Shown here: in pieces, positions 16,889 to 25,255 of the stretch
Layout of the letters: the number at the start of each line of letters is the position of its first letter
How positions within the stretch are numbered: the stretch's first letter is position 1
From: Asanoa iriomotensis
GTDB taxonomy: Bacteria > Actinomycetota > Actinomycetes > Mycobacteriales > Micromonosporaceae
Direction of reading: 5' to 3'
Length of the DNA: 64,000 nt
NCBI RefSeq assembly: GCF_016862515.1
Contig: NZ_BONC01000015.1
Coordinates: 62,001 to 126,000 of the forward strand
Notes under the pieces: generated by a model
What the model saw: the letters and a program-made list of their open reading frames with translations, nothing else
The model's database searches: none
What the model was told of the DNA's origin: nothing
Made by a program: the position numbers and the translations under genes

Positions 16889-17149
16889 GTGGCCACTTAC
16901 CTGATCACGCACGAGGTCGACGACGTCGAGGCGTGGAAGGCATCGCCCAAGCGCGAAGAGGTCTTCGGGCCCATAGGCATCACGGTGCGCGCGTTCTGGG
17001 ACCCCGAGGGCTCGAACCGCGTCGGGCTGATCGCCGAGATCCCCGACATGAAGGCGTTCCAGGCGTTCATGCGCAGCGACGAGGCAAAGGCCGCGATGAA
17101 CCACGACGGCGTGCGGCCCGAGACCCTGCTGGTGCTCCGCCAGGCTTAG
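16889..17149 (+). CDS. Small ferredoxin-like fold (monooxygenase/Dabb-like) protein
   Basis: GTG 16889 with GGGGGAG upstream opens an 86-residue protein. It begins ATYLITHEVDDVEAWKAS and continues with GITVRAFWDPEGSNRVGLIAEIPDMKAFQAFM. This is the beta-alpha-beta pattern of dimeric alpha/beta barrel proteins (antibiotic biosynthesis monooxygenase, Dabb, DUF1330 groups). No clear catalytic residue. Function unknown. Confidence 0.7.
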   Translation: MATYLITHEVDDVEAWKASPKREEVFGPIGITVRAFWDPEGSNRVGLIAEIPDMKAFQAFMRSDEAKAAMNHDGVRPETLLVLRQA

Positions 17150-17250
17150 CCCCCTTGTGGGCCCGACCTCGCCATTTCCGGAGGGCGGGTTCGGAGTCGT
17201 TCCATGAGCCGCCGCCGTCCCTCGACATTCAACGGAGCGTTCGCGCGGGG

Positions 17251-18432
17251 TCATCGAACCGCCTGGCCAACGCGGGGTGCGATGAATCGCCCGAGCGGCA
17301 GCGCGATGAGCAGTGCGACCGTAACCAGGAGGCCGCTGACCCAGACCGGGCCAAGGTCGCCGGCATCGGCCCCGAGGGTCGCTGCGGCAACGACGGGTCC
17401 GCCAGCGGCACCGATGTTGAGCGCCGCGGTCGCATACGACCCTCCCATGGTGGGGGCGCCTGCTGCCGCGTAGAGCACCCTGGCGATCAGGGTGCTGCCC
17501 AACGCGAAGGAAAGCGTGCCCTGCGCGAACACGAGGAGCAGAAGCGCCACCGGCTGGGCAGCCAGGGTCGCCAACGCGACCCACCCGAGCAACAGCAACG
17601 GGCCACCGACTGCGATCACGATGCCGGGACGCTGATCGGAGAGCCGTCCCGCGAGGGTGACGCCGAGGAAGGACCCAACACCAAAGAGCACCAGCACGAC
17701 CGAGACCCACAGCTCGCCCATGCCGGCGGTGTCGGTCACGATCGGTGCCAGGAACGTGAACGTGGCGAACGTGGCAGCGTTGACCAGGGCACCGAGCAGC
17801 ATGACCAGGACCAGTCTGGGCATCGCGAGCTGGGCGATCTCGCTCCGAAGAGACGAACCAGCCGGAGTGTCCCGAGGGGCCTTTCCGACACGGGCCGGGA
17901 TGCCCTTGATGACACCGAAGGCAGCGGGAAGGCAGAGCAGTGCGATCGCCCAGAAGGTTGCCCGCCAGCTGAGCACCGTGCCGAGGATCGCGCCACCGGG
18001 AACTCCAGCAACGGTGGCCACCGTCGTACCCGAGAGCAGCACCGCCAGCGCGCGCCCTTTCTGGTCTGCTGCGACGAGCGTGGCCGCCGTGCTCAGTGCC
18101 ACAGCAAGGAAGCCCGCGTTGGCCAGGGCGGCGATCACCCGGGTGATAAGCAGAACCGCGAAACTCGTCGTGAGCGCGCCTGCGACGTGGGCCGCGGCAA
18201 AGACCAGCACGAAGCACAACAGGCTGGCCCGGACGGGCCACCAGCGCGCAAGCGCCGCCATCAGCGGCGCGCCGACGATCATCCCGAGAGCAAACGCCGA
18301 GGTCAGAAGCCCGGCGGCCCCGACCGACACGTCGAGGCTGGCGGCGATGTCCGGCACCAAGCCGGCGAGCATGAACTCCGAGGTGCCCATGGCGAAGACC
18401 GCCACGGCAAGCAGGTGCAGCGCAAGAGGCAT
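17251..18432 (-). CDS. MFS drug exporter, Cmx/Cml (chloramphenicol) type
   Basis: A 393-residue 12-helix DHA1 transporter. The start is ATG 18432 with CGGAG 6 nt upstream. Hallmarks of the actinobacterial chloramphenicol exporters are clear: AMGTSEFMLAGLVPDIA in helix 1, GLLTSAFALGMIVGAPLMA in helix 2, and ALANAGFLAVALSTAATLV with VAGVPGGAILG in helices 4-5. GTLSFALGSTLIARVLY lies in the C-terminal half. It should export amphenicols or related compounds by proton antiport. The sequence is slightly less GC-biased than its neighbours, which may mean recent arrival. The 5' leader contains hairpins, so antibiotic-dependent attenuation is possible. Confidence 0.88.
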   Translation of the reverse strand: MPLALHLLAVAVFAMGTSEFMLAGLVPDIAASLDVSVGAAGLLTSAFALGMIVGAPLMAALARWWPVRASLLCFVLVFAAAHVAGALTTSFAVLLITRVIAALANAGFLAVALSTAATLVAADQKGRALAVLLSGTTVATVAGVPGGAILGTVLSWRATFWAIALLCLPAAFGVIKGIPARVGKAPRDTPAGSSLRSEIAQLAMPRLVLVMLLGALVNAATFATFTFLAPIVTDTAGMGELWVSVVLVLFGVGSFLGVTLAGRLSDQRPGIVIAVGGPLLLLGWVALATLAAQPVALLLLVFAQGTLSFALGSTLIARVLYAAAGAPTMGGSYATAALNIGAAGGPVVAAATLGADAGDLGPVWVSGLLVTVALLIALPLGRFIAPRVGQAVR

Positions 18433-18460
18433 CAAGAACTCCGAGGTGAGAGAGAACGAG

Positions 18461-18584
18461 GAGACGTCTCGTCACCGCGGCCAGCGCCCAAGGGTGCGCG
18501 CACATGCCCACGCAGCGAAGGCTGCTGGGAAGCGGGCTATGAACTCAGTGGTTCAGGGGGCTGACGGCGTGACCGAAAGCCCCC
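18461..18584 (-). promoter_or_regulatory. Leader of the MFS exporter with palindrome and hairpin
   Basis: Reading toward the exporter, a 7-bp stem (18578-18584 with 18556-18562) with a 15-nt loop lies about 125 nt before the start. The perfect palindrome GAGACGTCTC (18461-18470) lies 28 nt before it. An ATG frame at 18511 would run into the gene out of frame, so a classical leader peptide is not clear. Either an operator or an attenuator is possible. Confidence 0.35.
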
Positions 18585-18678
18585 ACCTTGGATGCCTCAG
18601 GGCTCGACATGGCGCAGACACTACTCAAACCCACCGGTCACCACGCAACCGGATTCCACCCAGGACGTGCCTGACAGC

Positions 18679-20121
18679 TCAGTTCGCGGCGAGGGCCTGG
18701 GCGACCGCCGAGGCCATTCGCACGATGCCGACCGCGGTCGGGTGGAACGGTGCCGGATCCGACAGGTGTTGCAGGTCCGGGCCCAGCGGCGAGCCGGTGG
18801 CGCACAGCGGCGTCAGGCGGGGCTCGGCGACCGCGAAACCGTACTTGTCGGCACCGGCGCGGAGCACCTCGTTGAACCGGCGGTTCATGTCGATCAGCAT
18901 GCGCAGTTCGTCGGATGAGAGCCCGGAGGCGCCGGCCGGGCCGCGGGTGTCCGGGCAGTCCGCGTCCGGCGCGAAGACGTCGTACGAGGCCGACACGACC
19001 ACCCGCGGCCGCGTCGGCAGGTCGGCGAGGTCGCGCAGCAGATCGCCGTAGTCGCGGTCGAAGGCCGCCAACCGGTAGCCGAACTCGCCCTGCGTCAGGT
19101 TGTCCTCGCAGGAGTCGACGCCGTAGCAGTAGCGCAGGAAGTCCGTCCAGTAGAGGTCGTTCGGGCCGATCACGACGACCACGTACCGCACGCCCTCGAC
19201 CTGTTTGAGCAGGCCCACCTGCGGTGGCAGCACCCGGTCGCCGAGGGTCTGCGCGCCGAGCAGGCCCGCGGCGATCGAGGCGCCGGTGCAGGCCAGGTTG
19301 ACCGCGGGCGCACCCGTGAGCTGCCCGACCTCCGCGGCGAGCGAGTCGGTGCTGCGCGCGCAGGCGCGGTCGTCGGCGGACGCGTCGGGTGCGGTCGGGC
19401 CGCCGAACCGGGCGGCGCGGGAGTCACCGATCACCACTCCGGCGTAGCCGTGCACCTTCGGCCCGACCGGCGAGGGCGAGAACCGGTGGGTGCCGACGAG
19501 GTCCGAAAGGGATTTGACCTGTCGCAGGCCGTGCGCGGCGCCGTCGTAGGCGAGGACTCCGGCGGCGGCCCAGGCGGTCAACGTGACCGTCAGCGCCGCG
19601 GTGGCCATGCCGCGCAGCCGGCCGGCCGTGTGCCGCCAGACGTGGGCGACGGCGCCCGGCTCCGTGCGGCTGAGCCGGCGCACCGTGCGGACCATCGCCG
19701 CGCAGCCGGCCACCCCGATCGCCGCCGCGGTGAGGCCGATCAGGATGACCGTGGCCGATGCGTACCAGCGGACGAAGCCGATGCCGATCGTGGTCGCGGC
19801 GGCGGACCGGGTCTTCGCGCCTGTTTCGGGGGACAGCGCGCTGGCCGCGGCGTCCCGGTCGACGGGGCCGATGCTCAGGCGCGGGCGCAACGGCCCGTAC
19901 ACCCGCAACGCGGGGACGTCCAGCGCGGTGTTGCCGATCTGCACGACCTGCGCCGGCCCGGAGAGGCTGAGGCTCGGCTGCCGAGCGCCGATTGACAGGT
20001 GCTGACCGGCGACCGTCAACTCGACGTCCGGCGTGAGCGTCACGGCCAGCGGCAGCCCGACCAGCAGGCACCACAGGACGACCAGCACCGTCGACAGCGA
20101 GCGGGCCACGCCACCGATCAT
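18679..20121 (-). CDS. Membrane-anchored SGNH/GDSL hydrolase
   Basis: A 480-residue protein with an N-terminal helix (STVLVVLWCLLVGLPLAV), a short extracellular insert, and two more helices (about residues 118-140 and 170-195). The C-terminal SGNH hydrolase domain carries block I VIGDSRAARFGG (nucleophile Ser), block III IGPNDLYW with Asn, and block V DPAPFHPTAVG with Asp and His. Six or more Cys in the domain suggest disulfides and an extracytoplasmic location. A surface lipid or glycan (de)acylase role is likely. Confidence 0.82.
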   Translation of the reverse strand: MIGGVARSLSTVLVVLWCLLVGLPLAVTLTPDVELTVAGQHLSIGARQPSLSLSGPAQVVQIGNTALDVPALRVYGPLRPRLSIGPVDRDAAASALSPETGAKTRSAAATTIGIGFVRWYASATVILIGLTAAAIGVAGCAAMVRTVRRLSRTEPGAVAHVWRHTAGRLRGMATAALTVTLTAWAAAGVLAYDGAAHGLRQVKSLSDLVGTHRFSPSPVGPKVHGYAGVVIGDSRAARFGGPTAPDASADDRACARSTDSLAAEVGQLTGAPAVNLACTGASIAAGLLGAQTLGDRVLPPQVGLLKQVEGVRYVVVVIGPNDLYWTDFLRYCYGVDSCEDNLTQGEFGYRLAAFDRDYGDLLRDLADLPTRPRVVVSASYDVFAPDADCPDTRGPAGASGLSSDELRMLIDMNRRFNEVLRAGADKYGFAVAEPRLTPLCATGSPLGPDLQHLSDPAPFHPTAVGIVRMASAVAQALAAN

Positions 20122-20192
20122 CGCAACGGTGCGGGCATGCCCGACCGGACCCGCAACGGTGTCGCCCGTTCGGGTGGACGCAGCCTTGCGAG

Positions 20193-21581
20193 CTATCGGG
20201 ACCTTCGGGACCTGCCGACTCGGCTACCCGCGGAGAACTCGGCCGCACCGGAGGACCGACGTGCCGTCGGCGTAGCCGCGTGCCGGCCACCACCGCCGGC
20301 GCGCGACACGGCCTGACCGCGCGGGACGGTCGCGGACGCGTGGGGGCCGCCGCGGCGGGTCGCCCGCTTCTGTTCTCCGGCCGGTGGTGGTGCGACCAGC
20401 GTGCGCGGGCCCGGCGCGATCTCGCCGAGAAGCGGGTGCCCGGGTCGCAGCCGCGTGGTGGTCGGTGCGATGCCGGCCTGGCGGGCAAGATGGCGGACCC
20501 CGTCGACCTGGTCGCCGGTCATCAGCGTGACGACGGTGCCGGTCGCGCCGGCCCGGGCGGTGCGGCCCGACCGGTGCAGGTACGCCTTGAACTCCGCCGG
20601 CGGGTCGGCGTGCACGACCAGCGCGACGTCGTCGACGTGGATGCCGCGGGCCGCGATGTCGGTCGCGACGAGGGTGGTCGCACTGCCCTCGGCGAACGCC
20701 GTCAGGTTGCGGCTGCGGGCGCCCTGGGCCAGGTCGCCGTGCAGTTCGGTGGCCGGCACGCCCGCCTCGACCAACTGCCGGGTGAGCAGCCGCGCCCGCC
20801 GCTTCGTGCGGGCGAAGACCAGCGTGCGGCCGGGGGCGGCGGCCAACTCGACCAGGACGGCCAGCCGGTCCTGGCGCTCGATGTGCAGCATGTGGTGCGG
20901 CACGCTGATCGGCGCCGCGGCGGTGTCGACGCTGTGGGTGACCGGGTTGGTGAGGTATCGCCGGACGAGGACGTCGACACCGGCGTCGAGGGTTGCGGAG
21001 AAGAGCAGCCGCTGGCCCCGCCGCGGTGTCTGGTCCAGCAGCTTGCGTACGGCCGGCAGGAAGCCGAGGTCGGCCATGTGGTCGGCCTCGTCGAGCACGG
21101 TCACCTCGACGGCGCCGAGGTTGGCGTGACCGTTCTGGAGGTGGTCGAGGAGGCGACCCGGGCAGGCGATGAGCACGTCGACTCCCGCGCGGAGGCCGGC
21201 GACCTGTGGGCCGGCGGAGACCCCGCCGAAGACCGTCAGCGTGCGCAGCGACAGGGCCGCGGCCAGGGGTGAGATGGACGCCTCGATCTGGGCGGCGAGC
21301 TCACGGGTCGGTGCGAGGATCAACGCCCGCGGCCGCCCCGGACGGCGTGGTGCGGGATGGGCCGCCAGCCGGGCGAGCAGGGGCAATCCGAACGCGTAGG
21401 TCTTGCCGGAACCGGTGCGTCCGCGGCCGAGGACGTCGCGCCCGGCGAGTGCGTCGGGCAGCGTGGCGGCCTGGATGGGGAACGGGGTGGTGACGCCGCG
21501 TGCGGCAAGCGCCGAGACCAACGGGTCCGGCAGGCCGAGCGAGGCGAAGGTGGGGGTGTTCCGCGGGCGGCGGACCGCCAT
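20193..21581 (-). CDS. DEAD-box RNA helicase
   Basis: Starting at ATG 21581 (GGAGA 7 nt upstream) gives 462 residues. Ordered motifs are: Q-motif PFPIQAATLPDALAGRD, I GRGRTGSGKT, Ia PTRELAAQ, II VLDEADHMADLG, III FSATLDAG, V VATDIAARGIHVDD, VI HRSGRTARAG. The C-terminal 80 residues are a basic, Gly/Arg-rich extension typical of RNA-binding tails. It probably helps RNA unwinding at low temperature or ribosome assembly. Longer in-frame starts exist but lack a ribosome binding site. Confidence 0.93.
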   Translation of the reverse strand: MAVRRPRNTPTFASLGLPDPLVSALAARGVTTPFPIQAATLPDALAGRDVLGRGRTGSGKTYAFGLPLLARLAAHPAPRRPGRPRALILAPTRELAAQIEASISPLAAALSLRTLTVFGGVSAGPQVAGLRAGVDVLIACPGRLLDHLQNGHANLGAVEVTVLDEADHMADLGFLPAVRKLLDQTPRRGQRLLFSATLDAGVDVLVRRYLTNPVTHSVDTAAAPISVPHHMLHIERQDRLAVLVELAAAPGRTLVFARTKRRARLLTRQLVEAGVPATELHGDLAQGARSRNLTAFAEGSATTLVATDIAARGIHVDDVALVVHADPPAEFKAYLHRSGRTARAGATGTVVTLMTGDQVDGVRHLARQAGIAPTTTRLRPGHPLLGEIAPGPRTLVAPPPAGEQKRATRRGGPHASATVPRGQAVSRAGGGGRHAATPTARRSSGAAEFSAGSRVGRSRRSR

Positions 21582-21860
21582 GAATTCTCCGAACGTGGAA
21601 GGGCGAACTGCCCGGCGCTGGCCGGCGGCCGTGCGCTTTGGGGGTGGCCGGCGTCGATCGCGGCCGGGGGCAGAACCGTGAAACCGTGATCCCAGCGTAC
21701 CTGAGCGGCGCGGATGGGGCCCCGGAGTGCCCGCGCGCGACGGCGCGCGCACCAAGATTCGGAAGAACTCTGGCGCATCGGCCCGCGGAGGTCCATGGTT
21801 GTCACGGCGACGACGCGCGGGACCGGTTCCGACGTGAGCCGTACCCGAGGAGGAGTCCCG

Positions 21861-22529
21861 ATGCCGTTAACTCCGGCCGACGTACACAATGTCGCCTTCA
21901 ACAAACCGTCGATCGGCAAACGCGGCTATGACCAGGAAGAGGTCGATGCCTTCCTGGACCAGCTCGAACAGGACCTAGTCCGCCTGATCGAGGAGAACAA
22001 CGACCTGCGCGGTGCGGTCGCGCGCGACGGCGGATCGGACTGGCAGGGCCACGACCCGCGACTGGCGGGTGCGGTCGAGGAGATGAGCGCGCGGCTGGAG
22101 CGCGTCCTGCGCGACAAGGCAGCCGCGGAGCAGGTGGCCCGTGCGGTGCGGGCCGAGTTGGAGCAGGCGCGCACCGGTGGCGGCAGAGCGACCGCCGGTG
22201 ACCGCGAGCACGCGACGCGGGTGCTCACCATGGCCGAGCTCACGGCCGACAGCCACCTTGTCGAAGCTCGGCGGGAAGCGCAGGATCTGCTGTCCGACGC
22301 CCGCTCGACGGCGCAACGGATCGCCGACGAGGCGGTCGCCGCGGCCGAGGCCATGGAGCGGAGCGCGCGTGAACGCTACGAGACGGCGATGAGCGAGTTG
22401 GCCGCCGGCCGCGCCGCCACGCTGCAGCAGATCGAGGAGCTCGAGGCTCTGCGCAGTGAGTACCGCGTGCGGCTGCGGGCGCACGTGGAAGGTCAGATGC
22501 GCGACCTGGGTGCGCCCGGGCGGGCATGA
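21861..22529 (+). CDS. DivIVA-domain coiled-coil protein
   Basis: ATG 21861 follows GAGGAGGAG. The 222-residue protein begins [21 protein letters not shown], then [21 protein letters not shown], the DivIVA/Wag31 membrane-binding domain. A long coiled coil runs from about residue 75 to the end. It is shorter than housekeeping Wag31 and lacks its second C-terminal block, so it may be a paralogue acting at poles or division sites. The lipoprotein gene starts 1 nt after its stop, suggesting a joint envelope role. Confidence 0.88.
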   Translation: MPLTPADVHNVAFNKPSIGKRGYDQEEVDAFLDQLEQDLVRLIEENNDLRGAVARDGGSDWQGHDPRLAGAVEEMSARLERVLRDKAAAEQVARAVRAELEQARTGGGRATAGDREHATRVLTMAELTADSHLVEARREAQDLLSDARSTAQRIADEAVAAAEAMERSARERYETAMSELAAGRAATLQQIEELEALRSEYRVRLRAHVEGQMRDLGAPGRA

Positions 22530-22530
22530 G

Positions 22531-23352
22531 GTGAGCTGCCTGCTGCGGTCGGTGGCTGCCGTCGTGGCCGTGCTGGCGCTGGCTGCCTGCGGCACCGTCG
22601 AGCCCCGCGCGGACGCGGCGCCCGCGGAGACGGCGGCGGCCCGCGACCAGCTGGCCCGCCGCTCCGACCAGCCGCCGAGCCGGTCGGAGAGCGTCCCGAC
22701 GCCGAAAAGCACGACGCCGAGGAGCACGACGCCGGTCAACGACGCGTCGCGGTTGCGCACCTTGCCGTCGGGCACCACGCAGGTGATCGTGGTGAAGTCC
22801 AGCGGCTTCGGCACGAGCACCGGCACGTTGCAGGCGTTCGAGAAACGTGCCGGCGCGTGGGCGCCGGCGTTCGCGCGGATGACCGCGCGTCTAGGGAGCC
22901 AGGGCTTCACGGACCGAGCGGCCGAGGGCAAGCCGGCGACCCCGACGGGCGTCTACCCGATCGGTTCGACGATGTACGGCATAGCCGCGAACCCGGGCGT
23001 CCGCTACAGCTACCACCGCCTGGTCGAGAACGACTGGTGGAACGAGAACGCGGAGACGCCGGGCTACAACTCGTTCGTCCACGGCGCGGACCCGGGCGGC
23101 CCCAGCGAGGCCCTGTGGGAGACCGACCCGCAGTACCGCTACTTCGCGGTCATCAACTACAACATCCCGGTCAAGGAGGCCGACCCGCCGCGCGGCAGCG
23201 GCATCTTCCTGCACGTCATGATCCCGGGCCGGGCGACCGCGGGCTGCGTCGCGATCGCGGAGTCCGACCTGGTCAAGGTGCTGCGCTGGCTGAACCCGAC
23301 GGCGAAACCCCGCATCGTGATGGCGCCCGCCGCCGAGCTCGACCGCTACTGA
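22531..23352 (+). CDS. Lipoprotein with L,D-transpeptidase (YkuD)-like domain
   Basis: A 273-residue protein from GTG 22531. The signal peptide ends in a lipobox (VLALAACG), followed by a Ser/Thr/Pro linker to about residue 75. The catalytic-like domain contains ATPTGVYPIG, YNSFVHGADPGG and HVMIPGRATAGCVAIAE, the His and Cys positions of the YkuD/ErfK fold. This is the layout of peptidoglycan L,D-transpeptidases, though the His-Cys spacing is that of a divergent subgroup. Probably translated after DivIVA. Confidence 0.8.
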   Translation: MSCLLRSVAAVVAVLALAACGTVEPRADAAPAETAAARDQLARRSDQPPSRSESVPTPKSTTPRSTTPVNDASRLRTLPSGTTQVIVVKSSGFGTSTGTLQAFEKRAGAWAPAFARMTARLGSQGFTDRAAEGKPATPTGVYPIGSTMYGIAANPGVRYSYHRLVENDWWNENAETPGYNSFVHGADPGGPSEALWETDPQYRYFAVINYNIPVKEADPPRGSGIFLHVMIPGRATAGCVAIAESDLVKVLRWLNPTAKPRIVMAPAAELDRY

Positions 23353-23786
23353 GCGGCGGCGAACTCGGCCTCGCGCCGGTCGTAGGCGGCGCGGGCGGCG
23401 GCGATCTCGCGCTGGTTGGCGTCGGTCCAGGCGACCAGGGTCTGCACGGTCTGGTGCAGCGTCACGCCCAGCGGGGTCAGCGCGTAGTCCACGCGTGGCG
23501 GCACCGTCGGGTGGACCGTGCGGCGGACGAGCCCGTCGCGTTCGAGATGGCGCAGGGTCACCGTCAGCATCCGCTGGCTGATGCCGTCGATCTCCCGGCG
23601 CAGCTCGGTGAAACGCAGCTTGCGGTGCTCGAGCAGCGCCACGACCAGCAGTGACCACTTGTCGGCGATGCGGTCGAGGATCTGCCGGACCTCGCAGTCT
23701 TCCCGTGCGTCCCACTGGAAGGCGTCGTTGAACTCGCCCTCGGTATCGCAGCAGTAACCAGGTGACGTTGAAGTGCCTTCTTCCAT
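23346..23786 (-). CDS. HxlR-family transcriptional regulator
   Basis: A 146-residue winged-helix regulator from ATG 23786. The HxlR core is CEVRQILDRIADKWSLLVVALL, then LRFTELRREIDGISQRMLTVTLRHLERDGLVRR. The N-terminal CC and a later DC pair could sense redox or electrophiles, as known for YodB/HypR relatives. The C-terminus extends with a helix. It diverges from the MFS gene 24 and very probably represses it. A GTTAC-N5-GTAAC repeat lies between them. Confidence 0.9.
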   Translation of the reverse strand: MEEGTSTSPGYCCDTEGEFNDAFQWDAREDCEVRQILDRIADKWSLLVVALLEHRKLRFTELRREIDGISQRMLTVTLRHLERDGLVRRTVHPTVPPRVDYALTPLGVTLHQTVQTLVAWTDANQREIAAARAAYDRREAEFAAAQ

Positions 23787-23816
23787 GGTTCCCAATAGTG
23801 ACCAACGATGGGGTCA

Positions 23817-23831
23817 GTTACAAGAGGTAAC
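23817..23831. promoter_or_regulatory. GTTAC-N5-GTAAC operator in HxlR/MFS intergenic region
   Basis: A perfect 5-5-5 inverted repeat, 30 nt from the HxlR start and 23 nt from the MFS start. Its place and size fit an HxlR dimer site controlling both genes. Confidence 0.6.
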
Positions 23832-23854
23832 CGACTCGACCGTGGGGGAATCAC

Positions 23855-25255
23855 GTGCCAACGAAGGTAGGGGCCCGATGCTGGGCGCTGTTGCTCGTCC
23901 TGTGTGGGGCGATCTTCCTGGAGGGCGTCGACATCTCGATGATGGGTGTCGCGCTGCCCGCCATCCGCGCCGACCTGGGCCTGTCGACCGCCGCGCTGCA
24001 GTGGGTGGTCAGCGGCTACGTGCTCGGCTACGGCGGGTTCGTGCTGCTCGGCGGCCGGGCCGCCGACCTGCTCGGGCGCCGGCGGATGTTCATCGGCTGG
24101 CTGGGGGTGTTCATCGCGTTCTCCGGTCTCGGCGGGCTCGCGACCGAGGGCTGGATGCTGATCCTGGCCCGCTTCGCGACCGGGGTGGCGGCGGCGTTCC
24201 TCGCTCCGGCCGGCCTGTCGATCATCACGACGACGTTCCCCGAGGGTGCGGCCAGAGACAGAGCGGTCCTCGTGTACGCGGGTGCGGCCGCGGGCGGCTT
24301 CTCGCTCGGCATGGTGGTCGGCGGCCTGCTGACCAGCGTCGACTGGCGGTGGGTCTTCTTCGCGCCGGTCGTCATGGCGTCGCTGCTGCTGGCCGCGGCG
24401 CTGCCGCTGGTGCCGCGGGACGTCCCGGCGGCCGGCGGCCGGGCCCGCTTCGACGTCCCCGGCACGCTGGCGCTGACCGGGGCGATGCTGCTGCTCGTGG
24501 TGGCCGTCGTACACCTGCCGGAGGTGGCGGCGTGGGTCACGGCCGCGACGCTGGCCGGCAGCGCGGCGCTGTTCGCGGCGTTCGTGGCCGTCCAGCGTCG
24601 CTCGCCGGCGCCGCTGATGCGGCTGGGCATCCTGCGCTCGCGGCCGCTGCTGCGGGCCAACATCGGCGCGTTCCTGCTGGTCGCCGGTTTCATGGGCTTC
24701 CAGTTCGTCGCCGTGCTCTATCTGCAGGAATTGCGGGGCTGGTCGGAGATCGAGACCGGGCTGGCGCTCGCGGTGATCGGCATCGACGCGGTCATCGCAC
24801 CGACGCTGACGCCGCGCCTGGTCGCCCGGTACGGCAACCAGCGGGTGATCGCGGTCGGGTTGGTGCTGGTCGCGCTGGCCTTCGCGTGGTTCCTGCCGCT
24901 GGGCATGACCTGGAGCTTCCTGACGCTGCTGCCCGGGTTGCTGGCCATCGGGTTCGGGTTCGCGCTGGCGTACGGGCCGCTGACGATCGCGGCCACCGAC
25001 GACGTCGACGCCGAGGAGCAGGGCCTGGCCAGCGGCATCCTCACCACGTCGTTCCAGTTCGGTTCGGCGCTGGGGCTCGCGGTGACGACGGCGGTGGTGG
25101 TCGCGGCGGCCGGCTCGGGCACGACGCTGGACAGCTATCGGGCCGGCCTGCTGGTGCCGGTCGCGGCGCTGGTGATCGCGAGCCTGGTCACCGTCGCGGG
25201 GCTGCGGCGACGCGGCTCAGCCGCACCCGTCGAGGAACTGGCGCGCGCTCATTGA
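23855..25255 (+). CDS. MFS transporter, DHA2 (14-helix) family
   Basis: A 466-residue exporter from GTG 23855 with GGGGGAA upstream. Motif C-like and A motifs are visible: FLEGVDISMMGVALPAIRADLGLS in helix 1, LGGRAADLLGRRRMF in loop 2-3, and GFSLGMVVGGLLTSVDWRWVFF in helix 5. The DHA2 group exports cationic drugs, dyes or lipophilic natural products. Divergent from its likely regulator. Confidence 0.88.
   Translation: MPTKVGARCWALLLVLCGAIFLEGVDISMMGVALPAIRADLGLSTAALQWVVSGYVLGYGGFVLLGGRAADLLGRRRMFIGWLGVFIAFSGLGGLATEGWMLILARFATGVAAAFLAPAGLSIITTTFPEGAARDRAVLVYAGAAAGGFSLGMVVGGLLTSVDWRWVFFAPVVMASLLLAAALPLVPRDVPAAGGRARFDVPGTLALTGAMLLLVVAVVHLPEVAAWVTAATLAGSAALFAAFVAVQRRSPAPLMRLGILRSRPLLRANIGAFLLVAGFMGFQFVAVLYLQELRGWSEIETGLALAVIGIDAVIAPTLTPRLVARYGNQRVIAVGLVLVALAFAWFLPLGMTWSFLTLLPGLLAIGFGFALAYGPLTIAATDDVDAEEQGLASGILTTSFQFGSALGLAVTTAVVVAAAGSGTTLDSYRAGLLVPVAALVIASLVTVAGLRRRGSAAPVEELARAH

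Noticed and set aside
18432-18511. Leader peptide starting at ATG 18511 before the exporter
   Set aside because: The frame does not stop before the exporter start but runs on out of frame, unlike known attenuator leaders; kept only as a weak idea.
16933-18564. 543-codon plus-strand frame opposite the Cmx-like exporter
   Set aside because: The product is highly charged and repetitive (Arg/Glu/Gln/His), a typical mirror of a hydrophobic transporter.
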